From the NCBI RefSeq assembly GCF_963576675.1, contig NC_088911.1:135225929-135289928 (forward strand): 64,000 nucleotides of DNA. Reading direction: 5' to 3'. The notes beneath the pieces were generated by a model, which worked only from the letters and a program-made list of their open reading frames with translations, made no database searches and was not told where the DNA came from. The translations under genes and the position numbers were made by a program. Origin of the DNA: Euphorbia lathyris (taxonomy: Eukaryota; Streptophyta; Magnoliopsida; Malpighiales; Euphorbiaceae). Of this stretch, positions 1-11,900 are shown piece after piece (within the stretch, counting starts at the first letter, position 1; each line of letters begins with the position of its first letter).

Positions 1-296
1 ATCTGAAACTCACTCCAACGGCTTCTTCTCTCCTCTTCTGCGACAACACCTCCGCCATGCACATTGCTCAGAACCCCGTCTTCCATGAACAGACCAAACA
101 CATCGACATTGACTGTCATGTGATCCGTGAACGCGTCCAGTCCGGCCTCATCCGTTTGATGCCTATTCCCTCGGCTCTGCAACTCGCCGATCTGTTTACG
201 AAACCTCAACACTCTCCTCATCTACGCTTCCTTATTTCCAAACTTGGCTTGCGAAATCCTTACAGCACAAGTCCAGCTTTCGCACGCCCAGTTTGA
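1..296 (+). pseudogene. Ty1/copia polyprotein, C-terminal RNase H fragment (runs off left edge)
   Basis: An open frame from base 3 to the TGA at 294-296 encodes the last ~97 residues of a copia polyprotein. Visible marks are [15 protein letters not shown], then [12 protein letters not shown], and near the end ADLFTKP, all typical of the RNase H C-terminus of copia elements. The rest of the element lies to the left of the window, so whether it is intact is unknown. A purine-rich stretch (GAGGGAGG, 295-302) follows the stop directly, as a polypurine tract does before a 3' LTR. Confidence 0.9.
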
Positions 297-302
297 GGGA
301 GG

Positions 303-725
303 CTAATACAGAGCAAAATCTACAGATTTTGCAAATGGAGAAGAAGAAAGCAAGAAGAAGAAACTGAAGAGTCCAAAAGAAAGAATCCTGGCAAGTACAA
401 ATAATTAAAGAAGGCTTTAAGTCTTTACGTAACCCTTTGGTATTCCAAGGGTATTTCTGACCTTTTTCCACAAGAGTATTCTATAAGCAGTCCATGTTAA
501 TAGAATACACCACACCTCATGTGAGCCTAAGCCCGAATCAATCACAGCCATCCATCACAAGGCTTATTGATCAACGGCTAGGATTGAAACATTTGTCTTT
601 GCCCTTGTAGTCCTTTTTTACTTGTTGAGCACACCTAGCAATAGATTAAATATGTAATTAGTACCTATGTATTCCTTTAATGAGAAATCAAAGTTATTGA
701 GACTTTACCTCATTCAATATTCTTA
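303..725 (+). mobile_element. Putative 3' LTR of the left-edge copia element
   Basis: Sequence after the polypurine tract has no coding potential and looks LTR-like. The partner 5' LTR lies outside the window, so neither end can be fixed; the right limit near 725 is a guess. No target-site duplication can be tested. Confidence 0.4.
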
Positions 726-1790
726 TTGAATATTCATATACATTTTGATTTGGGGATTTTGTATTTTTATGGATGAAGGGGATGAATAAACGAACTAGAT
801 GAGGGCTTTGTGTAATCAAGTGATATATTTCTTGATATGACAGACTTGGAGGAAGATGACAGAATTATTAACTTGAGTTAAGTGAAATGTTTAGTACATA
901 TTGTCTAAAATTGGACTAAGTTAGTAAGGTTAGGTCCTTAATTGTACTATTTTTAACGTTAGGGGTATTTTTACTCTTGGCTATCAACGTTAAGGATATT
1001 TTTGCACCTTATCCCTTATTTTTTCAAAGAACGACTTATATTTTGTTAAGAAATTTAACTTATATTTTTTAGAAGAAACAATCATTCACAAGAAAGATTT
1101 TACATTTCAGCATAAATAATTAAAAATTACAATCAATAATTATATCAGAGAAATTTGAATCTGCGTCTTTAATATCATAAATCGTATTAGTATACGATGC
1201 TTGGAATTGTTTTTAGCACAACAACAAGAAACACACCCTATCCAGAATTGATTTTATAGTCTTTTTTTCTCAAGAAATGATTTCATGATCTTTCAATGAG
1301 TCAAAACTATGTAATGATAGATAAAACTCTTTATTTTATTTTTTTATGAAAGAAAACGTGATAACACACTTATAGGAAGACATATGACAATTATCCATAT
1401 ACGAAAACATACCACAACTACCCATAAAGGGAAAAAGACCAAAAAACTACAAATAAAGAAAAAAATACAAAAACCAAACATAGTACACCAATCAAAAAAA
1501 TTATTCAATAAAGAAAAAAAAAGCAAAGACTGTGTTTAAAATACAAGTGAAAAAGATTAATATACTTACTTGTCTCTATTTTTTTTATTTATATTATATC
1601 TCATACAATGTTAAAAAAGCAAGACTATCTAGACCATCTAGACACTCAAAATTGAGGATTCATTCTGGTTTTTCTAATCTAGGTTCTTTGAGCGTTTTTT
1701 TGCCGTCTGGAAGCCGTTTGGGCAGCGATAAAAAAAATACCAGCACAAACACTTTCTATGATTTTTAGTTTCCTTTATATATTTATTTCT
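726..1790. other. AT-rich non-coding stretch with a repeat fragment
   Basis: No gene seen. Positions ~935-1016 match one arm of a dispersed fold-back repeat that recurs at ~31.45-32.09 kb and 58.81-59.45 kb; the shared text is of the type TTTTTGCACCTTATCCCT. The remainder is homopolymer-rich and unrecognised. Confidence 0.5.
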
Positions 1791-2256
1791 ACTTGCACTA
1801 CATCAAATATTATCAAGTTTAAGTTTGTTTTGTTGGGCTTTTCTGACCCATAAGGAGCCCAATTAGGGTTAGGCATATGCTTTAACCCTAGGAGTATATA
1901 TAAGGGTAAGTTTACAAGAGTTTTTGTAACTCTATTTTCAGCCACCACAAAGAAAAGAGAAAGAGAAAATTTGTTCTTCCTCCTATTCCATCCAGCCACA
2001 CGAAATTACCCATAGACAAAGATTGAACCGTTGGATCATCGTGAATTTTTGACAGGAGCTTCCTAACACCTGTTCGCTTGTTTTCACCAGAGCGATCGTC
2101 GTTCGGAAGCTTGGAAGACCAGTTCGTACCAGGGGCAGTGATGGGCGTGCGGACTGGGGTAGAGCTTTTCTACGACGAAATGTATATTACGATAAGTGCG
2201 TTACGACTATGGATGTGATCTTTATAAATGCTCTAACTCTACTAGACGCCACTACT
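1791..2256 (+). other. LTR-like or promoter-like fragment
   Basis: A TATA-like element (TATATATAAGGG, ~1894-1905) is followed by C/A-rich leader-like sequence and then a GC-richer stretch to ~2200. This is the layout of an LTR U3-R-U5 or of a captured promoter plus 5' UTR, but no partner repeat or coding exon is found. It is interrupted at 2257 by the next element. Identity uncertain. Confidence 0.3.
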
Positions 2257-3889
2257 TAGGGGCAAGTGTACCCCGTCGTATTAAGTAATAATCCGGTTAA
2301 GACCGGGTATCGAATCCACGGGATTTATAACTACAAGTATTAGACGACTCGATTTTATACGTTATCTAAGCGGTGAATACTTTGAGTTGATTCGGGGAAC
2401 AACTACAAACTACTCCTAACTACGGGTGAGACAAGTTTATATAACAAAACTCTACGAAATGATATGGATGGCGATAAGTTATGAATATGACAAATAATGA
2501 CTCTCAATATATAAACGGTTAATGTTTTACTCTTGCAATGACGACTACATGTAGTGTGACCGATCCGTGAAGTACTTAGACTATGTGGTTCCTAGTCAAG
2601 GCGTGTCTAATGCTTGGGACCAGAAATTAGGGCCCGTAAGTTCTGTGGTTTGTCAATTCCTACGATTTCCGGAACGTCACTTCCGGTAAGGCAACACCTA
2701 TATGAATCCCTAAAGATAGTCTGAATGGCGTCGGAAATCGCGTTCTCCTACACAGTAATCAATTACAAGTATCAAAACAAGTAGCAAACATCAACACAAA
2801 TATAAAGAAAGAGATTATGAATCATAAATCATAAATATGGAGAATGTAAATGTGAATTACAACCAAGCCTAGTACATAGGAAGAGTGCAAGCTAGTTAGC
2901 AAGTAAAAAGGGAAGAATCCACCCTCGGAACTAGCTAACCGGACTCAAGGCCGTCTCTTAGGACTTGGAGGTGGAGCTTTTGAGCTTGGTGAGCGGAGAT
3001 GGAACGGAACTTTGATGGAATGCCGAGACCAACGAACAAGCTCTCAAGGTGGAAGAGAATTGTTATGTAAACTACAATCTCCAACAAAATAACAAGAATT
3101 TAAACTATAATAACAATGGTATATCAAAGGTATTTCAAAAAGTGTCCCTAAAACTTAAGGTTAAGCCCCTATTTATACACATCAAGCTAGGGCAAAGTTG
3201 TAATTTCATAAGATACAAGTATGGAGGAACATGATTATGTGCAGATTTTCCATGATACGTCTCGCGTATGGTGGAGTACGCCCCGCGTAATTGCCCATTC
3301 CGTCAGAAATCTCCTGCATGTGGACCAAATCCAGATCTTGTTGTCTTAATCACGCCTCACGTAGTCTAAACACGCCCTGCGTAAATGAGTCTCTGAGCTT
3401 TTTGCATTGAAGAACTCCCTTACACGCCTCGCGTGTAAGGTGGTACGTCCCGCATAGGGTAGTTGACTCAGGGAGACCATGCAGTCTGACTTTCAGGATT
3501 AGGCTTATCATTTCTGACACATGTTTCCACGCCTTGCGTGGTGGTTGATACGCCCCGCGTATTGCTGAGTAGATCCCACGTGGTACCTGTGGATAGGGCA
3601 ATTATTTCTGACTAAATGTTTCACGCCCCGCGTGAGGAGTGATACGCCCCGCGTATTTTGGTAGATTTTCACTTCTTGCTCGTACCTGAAATACAATTCT
3701 CGAGAGCCGAGTTAGCTTGACGTTTCTATTTCTAATTAAATCAAAAATAGGGAAAATTAATCGTAAGTACGGAATTTATTTTTATTTCGTTATTTTATTT
3801 AAAACACTCTATTTTTGCAATTAAACTTATTTATTTCATCTAAAACTAAACCGTAAATCACACTAAAAGATAGGGACGAAACGCCCCTA
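2257..3889. mobile_element. Non-coding dispersed element with short terminal inverted repeats
   Basis: The left end reads TAGGGGCAAGTG (2257) and the right end GACGAAACGCCCCTA (to 3889), giving a 7-bp terminal inverted repeat TAGGGGC. No open frame longer than about 80 codons is credible. The segment GGGTATCGAATCCACGGG (2307-2324) resembles a pol III B box but lies in no tRNA fold. The right third holds an array of paired quasi-palindromes (separate entry). I recall similar text from repeats of other plants but cannot name the superfamily. Clear target-site duplications were not found. Confidence 0.45.
3255..3656. repeat. Five pairs of ACGCCCCGCGT quasi-palindromes
   Basis: Ten near-palindromic motifs of 13-17 bp occur at 3255, 3277, 3351, 3371, 3421, 3444, 3527, 3548, 3621 and 3642. 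Each has arms around a 3-nt pyrimidine centre (CCC, CTC, CTT or CCT). Within each pair the starts lie 20-23 bp apart; pairs are about 70-106 bp apart. Six are perfect: TACGC/GCGTA at 3277, TACACGC/GCGTGTA at 3421, CCACGC/GCGTGG at 3527, ATACGC/GCGTAT at 3548 and 3642, and TCACGC/GCGTGA at 3621. The flanking arm bases differ between motifs but stay complementary. Confidence 0.85.
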
Positions 3890-4351
3890 TCAGGCAGATT
3901 GTAGACAAATTTGTGACTTCTTTGAGGTTCTTCTTTTCTTTTGTGTTGTGATTGATTCCATACTTCTTGGGGAAAAAATCTATGATTGTATGTTGATTGT
4001 ATATGCCTCTAGTGTTATCTAGGGATGAACTTATGTATTGCCAATTATTATTTGATATAGTGGAATGTTTAAGCGGACTACAGTCCCTGTGGTTTTTACT
4101 CATTGCATTAAGGAGATTTTTCACGTAAAAATTGTGCTTGTTCATTGTGTTTGTGTGGCTGCCATTTTACTACCGTTGTTGCTTCGTTGTGTTTGGTTGT
4201 TGCTCTACTAATTAGTTTTCTCATAGATTCATTCAAGCCGAGAAAGGATTAATAACAAAGGTTAATCCCACATTATTGTTGTTACCGTTGTTAGTCTGTT
4301 TTTCTCATCATGTTTACCCTCTGAACTTGTTTAAGGTTATTTATTAACTCT
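3890..4351. other. Non-coding stretch, nothing recognised
   Basis: AT-rich sequence without a credible gene. It may be the continuation of the 1791-2256 fragment on the other side of the 2257-3889 insertion, but no join signal proves this. Confidence 0.4.
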
Positions 4352-4660
4352 CACTATGTAACACTCTGGTCCAATACCATGTAGATATTGCCTGCTTTGG
4401 TCCAATTCCAACACATTGGGCCTCACGGTTTTAAAACGCATCTGCATGTATTGGATTCACATCTTACTAATAAGCCCCAATCACTCCCTCTCCATTTTCG
4501 ATGTGGGATTCAGTTCATTTTTGCCCCCATCGCCATCCCTTAGGATCGCTCCTTCCTCAGGCCTTCTTACCCCGGCACCACCCACTCCGGACCGGGTCGT
4601 TACAGGCCCACCAGCTTCCGCCTGGTTTATCCCCGAACCACACATCGTACGCGGAGAGTC

Positions 4661-4673
4661 GGCTCTGATACCA
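4661..4673 (-). promoter_or_regulatory. tRNA-iMet primer binding site of the TRIM
   Basis: On the minus strand this reads TGGTATCAGAGCC, complementary to the 3' end of initiator-Met tRNA, two bases inside the right-hand LTR. It fixes the element's orientation. Confidence 0.85.
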
Positions 4674-4897
4674 ATTGTAACACCCTGGTCCAATACCATG
4701 TAGATATTGTCCGTTTTGGCTCAATTCCAACACATTGGGCCTCACGACTTTAAAACGCGTATGTATGTATTGGATTCACATCTTACTAATAAGCCACAAT
4801 CACTCCCTCTCCATTTTCAATGTGGGATTCAGTTCATTCGTGCCCCCATCGTCATCTTTTAGGGCCGCTCCTTGCTCAGGATTTTTTACCCCGGCGC

Positions 4898-5755
4898 TAG
4901 GGGTGTACGTGGTCGGTTAACCAGTCCATTAAGGTTAATTCGGTCGGTTAATCATTTAATCGGTTTTTTAAAAATGCTAACCATACACTAGTCCATTAAA
5001 TTCGGTTAACCACGAATCGGTTAACCAATTATTTCGGTCGGTTAACCTTTTATTTCGGTTTCTAACCATTGGTAAATAAAAATAAAAATAATAAAAGAAT
5101 TCTATTTTTTATTGTGAGAGAGGCGGCGGGTCAATGGCGAGTTGAAGAGATTAACTGCGGAGAGGGAGATGTACGCGCATTATGATCCTTCAGTTTTAAT
5201 TTTTTTAAATTGTTTAGTCCCTATATCAAATCTTTGTCTAAAAATGTGTTGAAAAATAATTAAACGGATAAAAAAAAAGGCAAAATGACCCTAATAAAAC
5301 TTCTGGTTTTAAAGTTTTGAAAAACAAGTAATAAAATTTTATCCTTATTTCCACATCCAGAAACATAAAAGAAAAAAAACACATACTCTGAAATTAGAGA
5401 GACATTAACAAATCAGTTATTTATATATTATCATCTCATTTGATGTTAATATTTGATAGAAGACTAAATCATTAAAAGTGAAAAAAAAAAATCAGAGACC
5501 TTATAATTAAATAGTGGATTGATTAATGAGTTATGAAAAATTAAGGGACTAAATAATTGTTTACCCATATAAATAAATTTATTTTTGTATTTAATTGAGA
5601 TTCGGTCGGTTTCGGTTAAGCGCGGTTTTTGGAATAAAGAAACCGTAACCGTAACCATTATTTTTAAATTAAAAACCGTACACTAGTCCATCGGTTTCGG
5701 TTAACCTTATTTTTGGTTTGGTTTTCGGTTTTTCGGATTTTTGTGTGCACACCTA
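4898..5755. mobile_element. hAT-like non-autonomous transposon nested in the TRIM LTR
   Basis: The ends TAGGGGTGTAC and GTGCACACCTA are inverted and typical of plant hAT relatives. GGCGC is duplicated on both sides (4893-4897 and 5756-5760); removing the insert restores an LTR that aligns with the left LTR. Subterminal regions repeat CGGTTAACC-type motifs many times in both orientations, as hAT subterminal transposase sites do. No transposase is encoded. The 5-bp duplication is shorter than the usual 8 bp, so the superfamily is likely but not certain. Confidence 0.75.
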
Positions 5756-5786
5756 GGCGCCACTCACTCCGGACCGGATCGTTACA

Positions 5787-6593
5787 CACTAAATTCACAT
5801 GGGACAGTAAAAAAAATTTTGGACAGATTAAACTACATATCACTTTAAATAAATTTATTACACGTAAATACAAGGAAATAAACAAAATAATTTAAAAAGT
5901 TCAAAAATAACATGTTCAATTGATAAATATAATGTCCAAAATAGATTAATAGTTGATTCATTTGGATAAGTATATGAGAATATGATTTTCTCCTTTGCCT
6001 TTTCAATATGAAATAGCAAAGTTTTCAAGTGTTTAGTTGGAGTTTTATACATGAAAAATATCTTTTTTCCAAAAACAGAGAATCTTATTGTTTTTAAAGC
6101 AGCTTTTTTATAACAGTAAATAACAAACTGTAACAGTAAACGATTCTAAGAGGTGTTTGTTTATCTACTTTTTACCTCCTATTTATATTTTCATTTCAAA
6201 AGGGAGAGTTTTATGTGTTTAATTAGGAACTTCATGTTTGCCTTTTATATACGAAAAGTAGCTTTTTACAAAAGCAGATGATCTATATTTTTTTTAAATA
6301 ACAAACTTTTTCAATAACAAACCGTAACGAAAAACAATAGCAACATCAAACGACAAATAAACCAAATAAAGTCTATTAAATTGTTGATTTTTATTAAGAT
6401 AATTATTACCTTAATGATATGTTAACCACCACATTAATGAAATTAAATGTATTTTGCTTTTTCTATTATTTAAAAAATTCAATATAGCTTATGCTGTCAC
6501 TCAAAAGTTTCAGAGTTTGTCTCGCATGGAATGAATTATTATAATATTGATAAGCTCAAATAATGAATGTTATTATCCTGTTTAAAAATAAAA
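5787..6593. repeat. AT-rich stretch with a GTTTGTTT/AACCAAA dispersed repeat
   Basis: No gene seen. About 6150-6365 resembles ~60.60-60.79 kb: both contain GTGTTTGTTTA, an AAAGTAGCTTTTT-like box and end near AACCAAA. This suggests a small non-autonomous transposon family; ends were not resolved. Confidence 0.45.
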
Positions 6594-7086
6594 GGCTTAT
6601 CCATCATTTCCGAACTTGTTAAAAAATTTTTGATTCGTCATCTAAATCTTTAAAATATTCTGATAGTCCCTCAATTTATATAAAATATTTAGTTAATTTT
6701 TTGAATTTATGCAAAATATAATCAGCTGATCACTCGGTTGTAAAAAAGTAAGTTAAATGTAGAAAATGTATTGTATGTGTCTTAAAAAATATAAAATGTC
6801 AAAATCGGGAAACACGGTTCTAATATTATAGAAGACAAGTTTTATATAATAACTTCATTTTTAATCTATTTTTGAATTATGTAATAATATCTATGATGTG
6901 TGAAATGCATTTTCCGCATTTAACTTACTTTTTTACAACCTACTCATCAATTGATTATATTTTCCATAAGTTTAAGGGTCTAACTAAATATTTTATCCAA
7001 ATTGAGGGGCTATCAGAATAATTTGAAAGTTCAGAGATCAATCAAGCTTTTTAGATAAATTAAGGGGACAAATGATATATTAAGCC
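6594..7086. mobile_element. Mutator-like fold-back MITE, GGCTTAAT family, copy 1
   Basis: The ends GGCTTAT... and ...ATTAAGCC continue into long inverted arms. Flanks give a near-perfect 9-bp duplication (AAAATAAAA and AAAATAGAA). The same element lies at 34825-35345, where the 9-bp duplication is perfect. Non-coding; 493 bp. Confidence 0.75.
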
Positions 7087-7672
7087 AAAATAGAAAGCTT
7101 TAATGAGTGGAAAGAAGACCTAAATCTAGAAGTTAAGAATTTTTTTTATTTTTCATTTAAATTTTGCGATTTTTTTTTACTTTTAGCGAAAAAAATAAGT
7201 CAATTCTTTGATTTTCTTCTAACTTTTTGAATAAATTTTTGATTGATTTATTATGGTACATTTAATAGTTTGTTTTTTATTTGTAATTTTTTTTATTTCC
7301 CATATATAAATGGTTGTAGTATATTTATGTTATCATGTTTTCCTTCATGGAAAAATAAAAAAGTTTTATCATTATATAGATTTGGCTTATTGAAAGACTG
7401 TGAAGTCGTTCTTAAAAAAAATTATGAAATCGGTTTTGATTGGAGTGTGTTTTTTCACTGTTGTGTCAAAAACAGTTTCAAACACTGTCTATTATTGCTC
7501 TATCACGATCTATGATATTAAAAATGCAGATTCAAACTTCTCTAATATACTTTTAAATTATAATTATTTAATTATTTATATCAAGATGTACTAATTTTTT
7601 CTATGAATGAAACAATTAATATTTTTTACAATTTTTTTATAAATACCCAAATAAATGATAAATGACTAAATT
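7087..7672. other. AT-rich stretch, nothing recognised
   Basis: Very T-rich sequence with short chance open frames (7243-7594) that have no recognisable domain. It ends at the target site of the LINE. Confidence 0.4.
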
Positions 7673-7698
7673 ATTATTCTATTATCCTCGGCGGATAA

Positions 7699-8905
7699 AC
7701 GCACCCTCAGATCTAAATGGAAGTTAGCTTTAATAGTTACTGTGCTTGGTAAAAGGATTAGTTTCAATTATTTCGCCTAGAGAATCCAGGCGCAGTGGGC
7801 AAAAAAAGGAAAAGTCACCATTACTGACTTAGAGAATGACTATTATGTCATCAAATTCACCAGGGTGGAGGACTTTAATGTTGTTATTAATGGTGGCCCA
7901 TATATTATCTCTAATCACGTTCTGGCATTAAGGCCATGGGTACCTAATTTTAATCCTCATGACTGTTCTGTTAATAGGATTCTAACTTGGGTAAGATTCC
8001 CAGGCCTACCTATTGAGTACTATAACGAAAGTTTTCTTAATAAAGTTGGTGGTCTTGTGGGGAAAGTTCACCATGTGGATAAAACCACCATTGGGGCAGT
8101 AAGAGGTAAGTTTGCCAGGGTTTGTATCGATATCGATCTTGCTAAGCCTCTTTTATCTAAATTCTGTGTTCAGAATTCAGTTTACTATATTGAATACAAA
8201 GGCATTCATAATATTTGCTATGAGTGTGGTATGTTTGGCCATATATATGAAGGGTGTCCTAAGAGGGATAAGCGGGTCGAAGAAGTTATGGTGGCTGATA
8301 AAGAGAGAAAAGAGGAGATTCGAGGTGAAGGGAGGAACTTTGGACCTTGGATGCTGGCTAAGAGGTCGGGTAGGCGGAGGACTCGGGCATCTGTTGTCCA
8401 GAACCGTCCTCCTGACATTAGTAAGGAGATGACTTCTCTCCAGATTGCCCCTGAGTTCAAGGAGAGGCCTCCCAATAAGAAAGTTAGTCCTGGTAAGGAA
8501 TCGTCCCTCGACCCTGGATCTAGATTTGGGGTTCTGTCTATTGATGATGCTTAGGGTTCTGATCATTCTAACGAGCATATGGAGCTAAGCATGCCAGGGT
8601 TGGAATCTGTTGAGCCGGAGGCTAATAAAGTGGAGACCGTTAACCCTCTGTTTGAGTCCAAAGCTGTTGCCTTAGAAAGCCAAAATCATGCCTCATTGGG
8701 GAAGAAGAAGCTTAATGAGGTTGGTAACCCAAAAATCTTTAATGATAATTCAAATGCAAAGGTTATGAGGGTCAATAAATTGAATATGAAAAAACCTAAG
8801 AGTAATCAAAAATATAACCATAGCTCTTTGGATACTTAGGATAAAAGGGGGCAAGCTGGTACCTCGTCAAGGCTCTCAGGAGCCCCAAATAAATACATGG
8901 TTTAG
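7699..8905 (+). pseudogene. LINE ORF1 (DUF4283 / CCHC gag-like RNA-binding protein), broken
   Basis: Reading one frame, with a frameshift near 7717, gives a DUF4283 domain (LGKRISFNYFA, VIKFTRVEDF, then GGPYIISNHVLALRPW) to about 8000. A CCHC knuckle C-x2-C-x4-H-x4-C (CYECGMFGHIYEGC) follows at 8217-8258, then a long basic, low-complexity tail. In-frame TAG codons occur at 7778, 8552, 8837 and 8903; the last may be the natural end. The longest uninterrupted part is 7865-8554. The first part of the protein is missing because the element is 5'-truncated. Confidence 0.85.
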
Positions 8906-8939
8906 GTTGTGGGCCTTTGGTCACTAGTCTGCCTTTTTG

Positions 8940-11900
8940 ATGGATTTTTTTGTTTGGAATGTTAGAGGTGCGGCTAGTAGGCTACCCGTATCCATGTTAA
9001 AGATTTAATTAAGCAATTTAACCCTTTTTGTTTTGCTTTGCTGGAAACCAAGATCAGTGGTAGTAAAGCAGATGAGGTGGTTAGAAAATTTAGAAACTGG
9101 AATTGTGTCAGATCGGAGGCTACTGGCCGGGCTGGGGGGATTTGGCTTTTCTGGAAGCCTGATCGTGTTCAGATTTATATCATCAGTATGGATAAACAAT
9201 TTATTCACTGTAAGGTCTGTTATCCTGGTAACAAACCTTTCTTTATCACCCTTGTTTATGCTGATCCTATCTTGGCCTATCGTAAAAGGTTGTGGGAGGT
9301 TCTGTATACTATGAGTACAAGTATTTTGGATGTTTGGTTTGTGGCAGGGGATTTTAATGACATTGGACTGATGAGCGATCAAAGAGGGGGTGGGAACCAC
9401 TATGTTAATAGATGTCTTAACCATAAGCAGAATATGGATTTATGTGGGCTTTCAGATCTGGGAGTTGCTGGTCATAAATTTACTTGGAAACGCAATAATG
9501 TTTTTGTTCGTTTGGACAAAGTTTATGCGAATATGGTGGCTATATGTAGTTTTCCCAAAGTCAAAGTGTTAAATCTTCCTTTCCGTCACTCTGATCACGG
9601 TCCTATTTTAGTTAATTTGGTTAAAAACCATCGGCCTAAAGGGGATAGACCTTTCAGGTACCAGGTGGCCTGGGAATCTCATCCTGAGTTTAAGAACTTT
9701 GTTCAGGAGAATTGGCAGCCCCACTCCAATGTTCTCCTTGCTACTAAGGGGTTTAGAAGGAATGTGGTGGGATGGAATAGAAATATCTTTCGCCATATTA
9801 TCAGAAGGAAGAATAAACTTTTGAGCAGAATAGAAGGCATTCAACGGAATTTGGAGACTAGATTTGATCATAGTTTGAATTGTCTTCTTAGATATCTCCA
9901 GAACGAATTAGAAGCTGTGCAAAGGCATGAAGAGCTTCTTTGGTTTCAGAAATCAAGGAAGACTTAGATCAAAGATGGAGATCGCAATACTAGGTTTTTC
10001 CACCTTTCTACTGTTATTAGAAGGCAGAGGAATCGAATTGATGCTATCAAAGATTCAAATGGAGACTGGGTCTATGAGGATGAGGATATTCGTCACTTGG
10101 CCCTTAATTTTTATAAAGACTTATTCAAAGAGGAGAGTGTGGATCTGGATAAAGCACTTTCTAGGACTTCTTTTCCTAGTTTAGATGTGGAAACGATTCG
10201 GGAAGCTTTCCATCCTATTGACCAGAAAGAGATTGATTTGGCCTTCTCTAGTATTGGTGCCACCAAAGCTCCTGGGATTGATGGTGTTCCTGCCTGGTTT
10301 TACCACAAACATTGGGATACCGTGAAGGAAGGTATTTATAGTTTTATTAAAGGAGTTTTCAGTGGTACTGAAGATATTAAGCTTGTGAATAAAACTCTTC
10401 TAGTCTTGATTCCGAAACTTGCAAAACCTTCTTCCTTTTTACAAATGAGGCCTATTAGTTTGTGTAATGTGTTGTACAAAGCTATTACAAAAATTGTGGC
10501 TAATAGGCTCCGGGGTATTCTTCCTGATATTATCAGCCAAAATCAATGCAGTTTTGTTCCTGGAAGACAAATGATGGATAATGTCGTTATAGCCCAGGAG
10601 ATGGTTCACTCCATGAAAATCAAGAAGGGTAGAAAAGGTATCGTGGCTCTTAAGCTGGATCTGGAGAAAGCTTATGACCGTTTAAACTGGAATTTTCTTC
10701 TGGATAGTCTGAAGAGAGCTGGCATCCCGGATAACTGGAGGAGTTTGATCGAGGTCTGCATTTCCTCTCCTGTCTTTCAGGTTTTGATCAATGGTGATAT
10801 GTCGGAGGAGTTTACTCCCTCCCGGGGTATCCGTCAAGGGGATCCTATGAGCCCTTTCTTATTTGTTATTGCTATGGAAAGATTGTCTCACCTGATCCAA
10901 GAGGCTGTGGGTAATGGAAATTTCCACCCTGTTTCCATCAACAGGTTCTGCCCTTCGATTACCCATTTGTTCTTCGCAGATGATGTTATGATCTTTGTGG
11001 AAGGGAATGAGGAGCAAATTGGTGTGGTTATGGACATCCTTAACTGTTTCTGCGCTGCTTCCGGCCAAAAGATCAATATCCAAAAATCCAGGATGTTGTG
11101 TTCTAATAACATGAGTAAGAGTGTCTGCAAAAGGCTAAGTGATATATTTGGTATTCCTTTGACTAACTCTTTGGATAAGTATCTGGGGGTCCCTCTCCAT
11201 AGTGACAGAGTCTCTAAAGCATCAGTTAAAGAGATTATTGACAAAACTAGTGGGAATTGTGCCATTTGGAAAGCTAATACTCTGTCTCTTGCTGGCCGTC
11301 TTACTTTGATTCAATCTGTCAATAGTGCGGCTCCTAATCATATTATACAAGCTTGTAGATTGCCGGAGCCTGTTCTCAATGATCTTGATAAGATAAATCG
11401 GCATTTCCTTTGGGGGAACTCGGCGGAGGGGAAGAAGATCCACCTTTTTCCTTGGAAGGAGGTTTGTCAGCCCAAGATCATGGGAGGCCTTGGGATTAGA
11501 CAAACCAAAGATAATAATAAAGTTTTATTAATGAAGCTTCTGTGGAGAATGTGGCAACTCCCTTCTTCTCTTTGGGTTCGTCTCCTTTGTGGTAAATATA
11601 GAAAAGACAAGATTTTTAGGGTGCCCAAGGAGAGAGTGGTCAATTGTTCTTTTCTTTAGAACGGCCTCAGTTCTGTGTTTTCAGCGTTCTGCTCTGGGAT
11701 AGGTTAGGAGGTGGGAAATGGGAAGTCCATCAGCTTCTGGAATGATATCTGGATTGGAGGCAAATCTTTATTAGAGGTGTGTATATCCCCGCCGCCTAGT
11801 AATATTCGTAATTGGAAGATTGCTGATGTGGTGGATTCTGAGGGGGATTGGATTTGGTCTAAATTTGAATCCTTTTTGAGCCTAGATACTCTCCCAAGGA

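Larger units (their letters stand above)
4357..5786 (-). mobile_element. TRIM retrotransposon (terminal-repeat retrotransposon in miniature)
   Basis: Two LTRs of about 248 bp (4357-4604, and 4676-4897 plus 5756-5786) start TGTAACA and end GTTACA; outer ends form TGTAACACYCTGGTCC versus GGACCGGRTCGTTACA. Between them is only ~71 bp. GGCTCTGATACCA at 4661-4673 is the reverse complement of the initiator-Met primer binding site TGGTATCAGAGCC, so the element reads on the minus strand. A perfect 5-bp target-site duplication CACTA flanks it (4352-4356 and 5787-5791). The right LTR is split by a hAT-like insertion. There is no coding capacity. A decayed relative lies at 20.72-21.20 kb. Confidence 0.85.

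Noticed and set aside
2307..2324. GGGTATCGAATCCACGGG as a tRNA gene or SINE B box
   Set aside because: No A box, no cloverleaf and no acceptor stem nearby.
3350..3696. Minus-strand frames of 83 and 62 aa across the quasi-palindromes
   Set aside because: Repetitive, arginine-rich translation of the palindrome array; no coding support.
4357..5786. Cassandra-type TRIM (with 5S rRNA-like LTRs)
   Set aside because: No 5S-like text is present in the LTR; only the general TRIM layout fits.
8177..8578. 133-aa and 85-aa minus-strand frames opposite LINE ORF1
   Set aside because: They are shadows of ORF1, with no domain.
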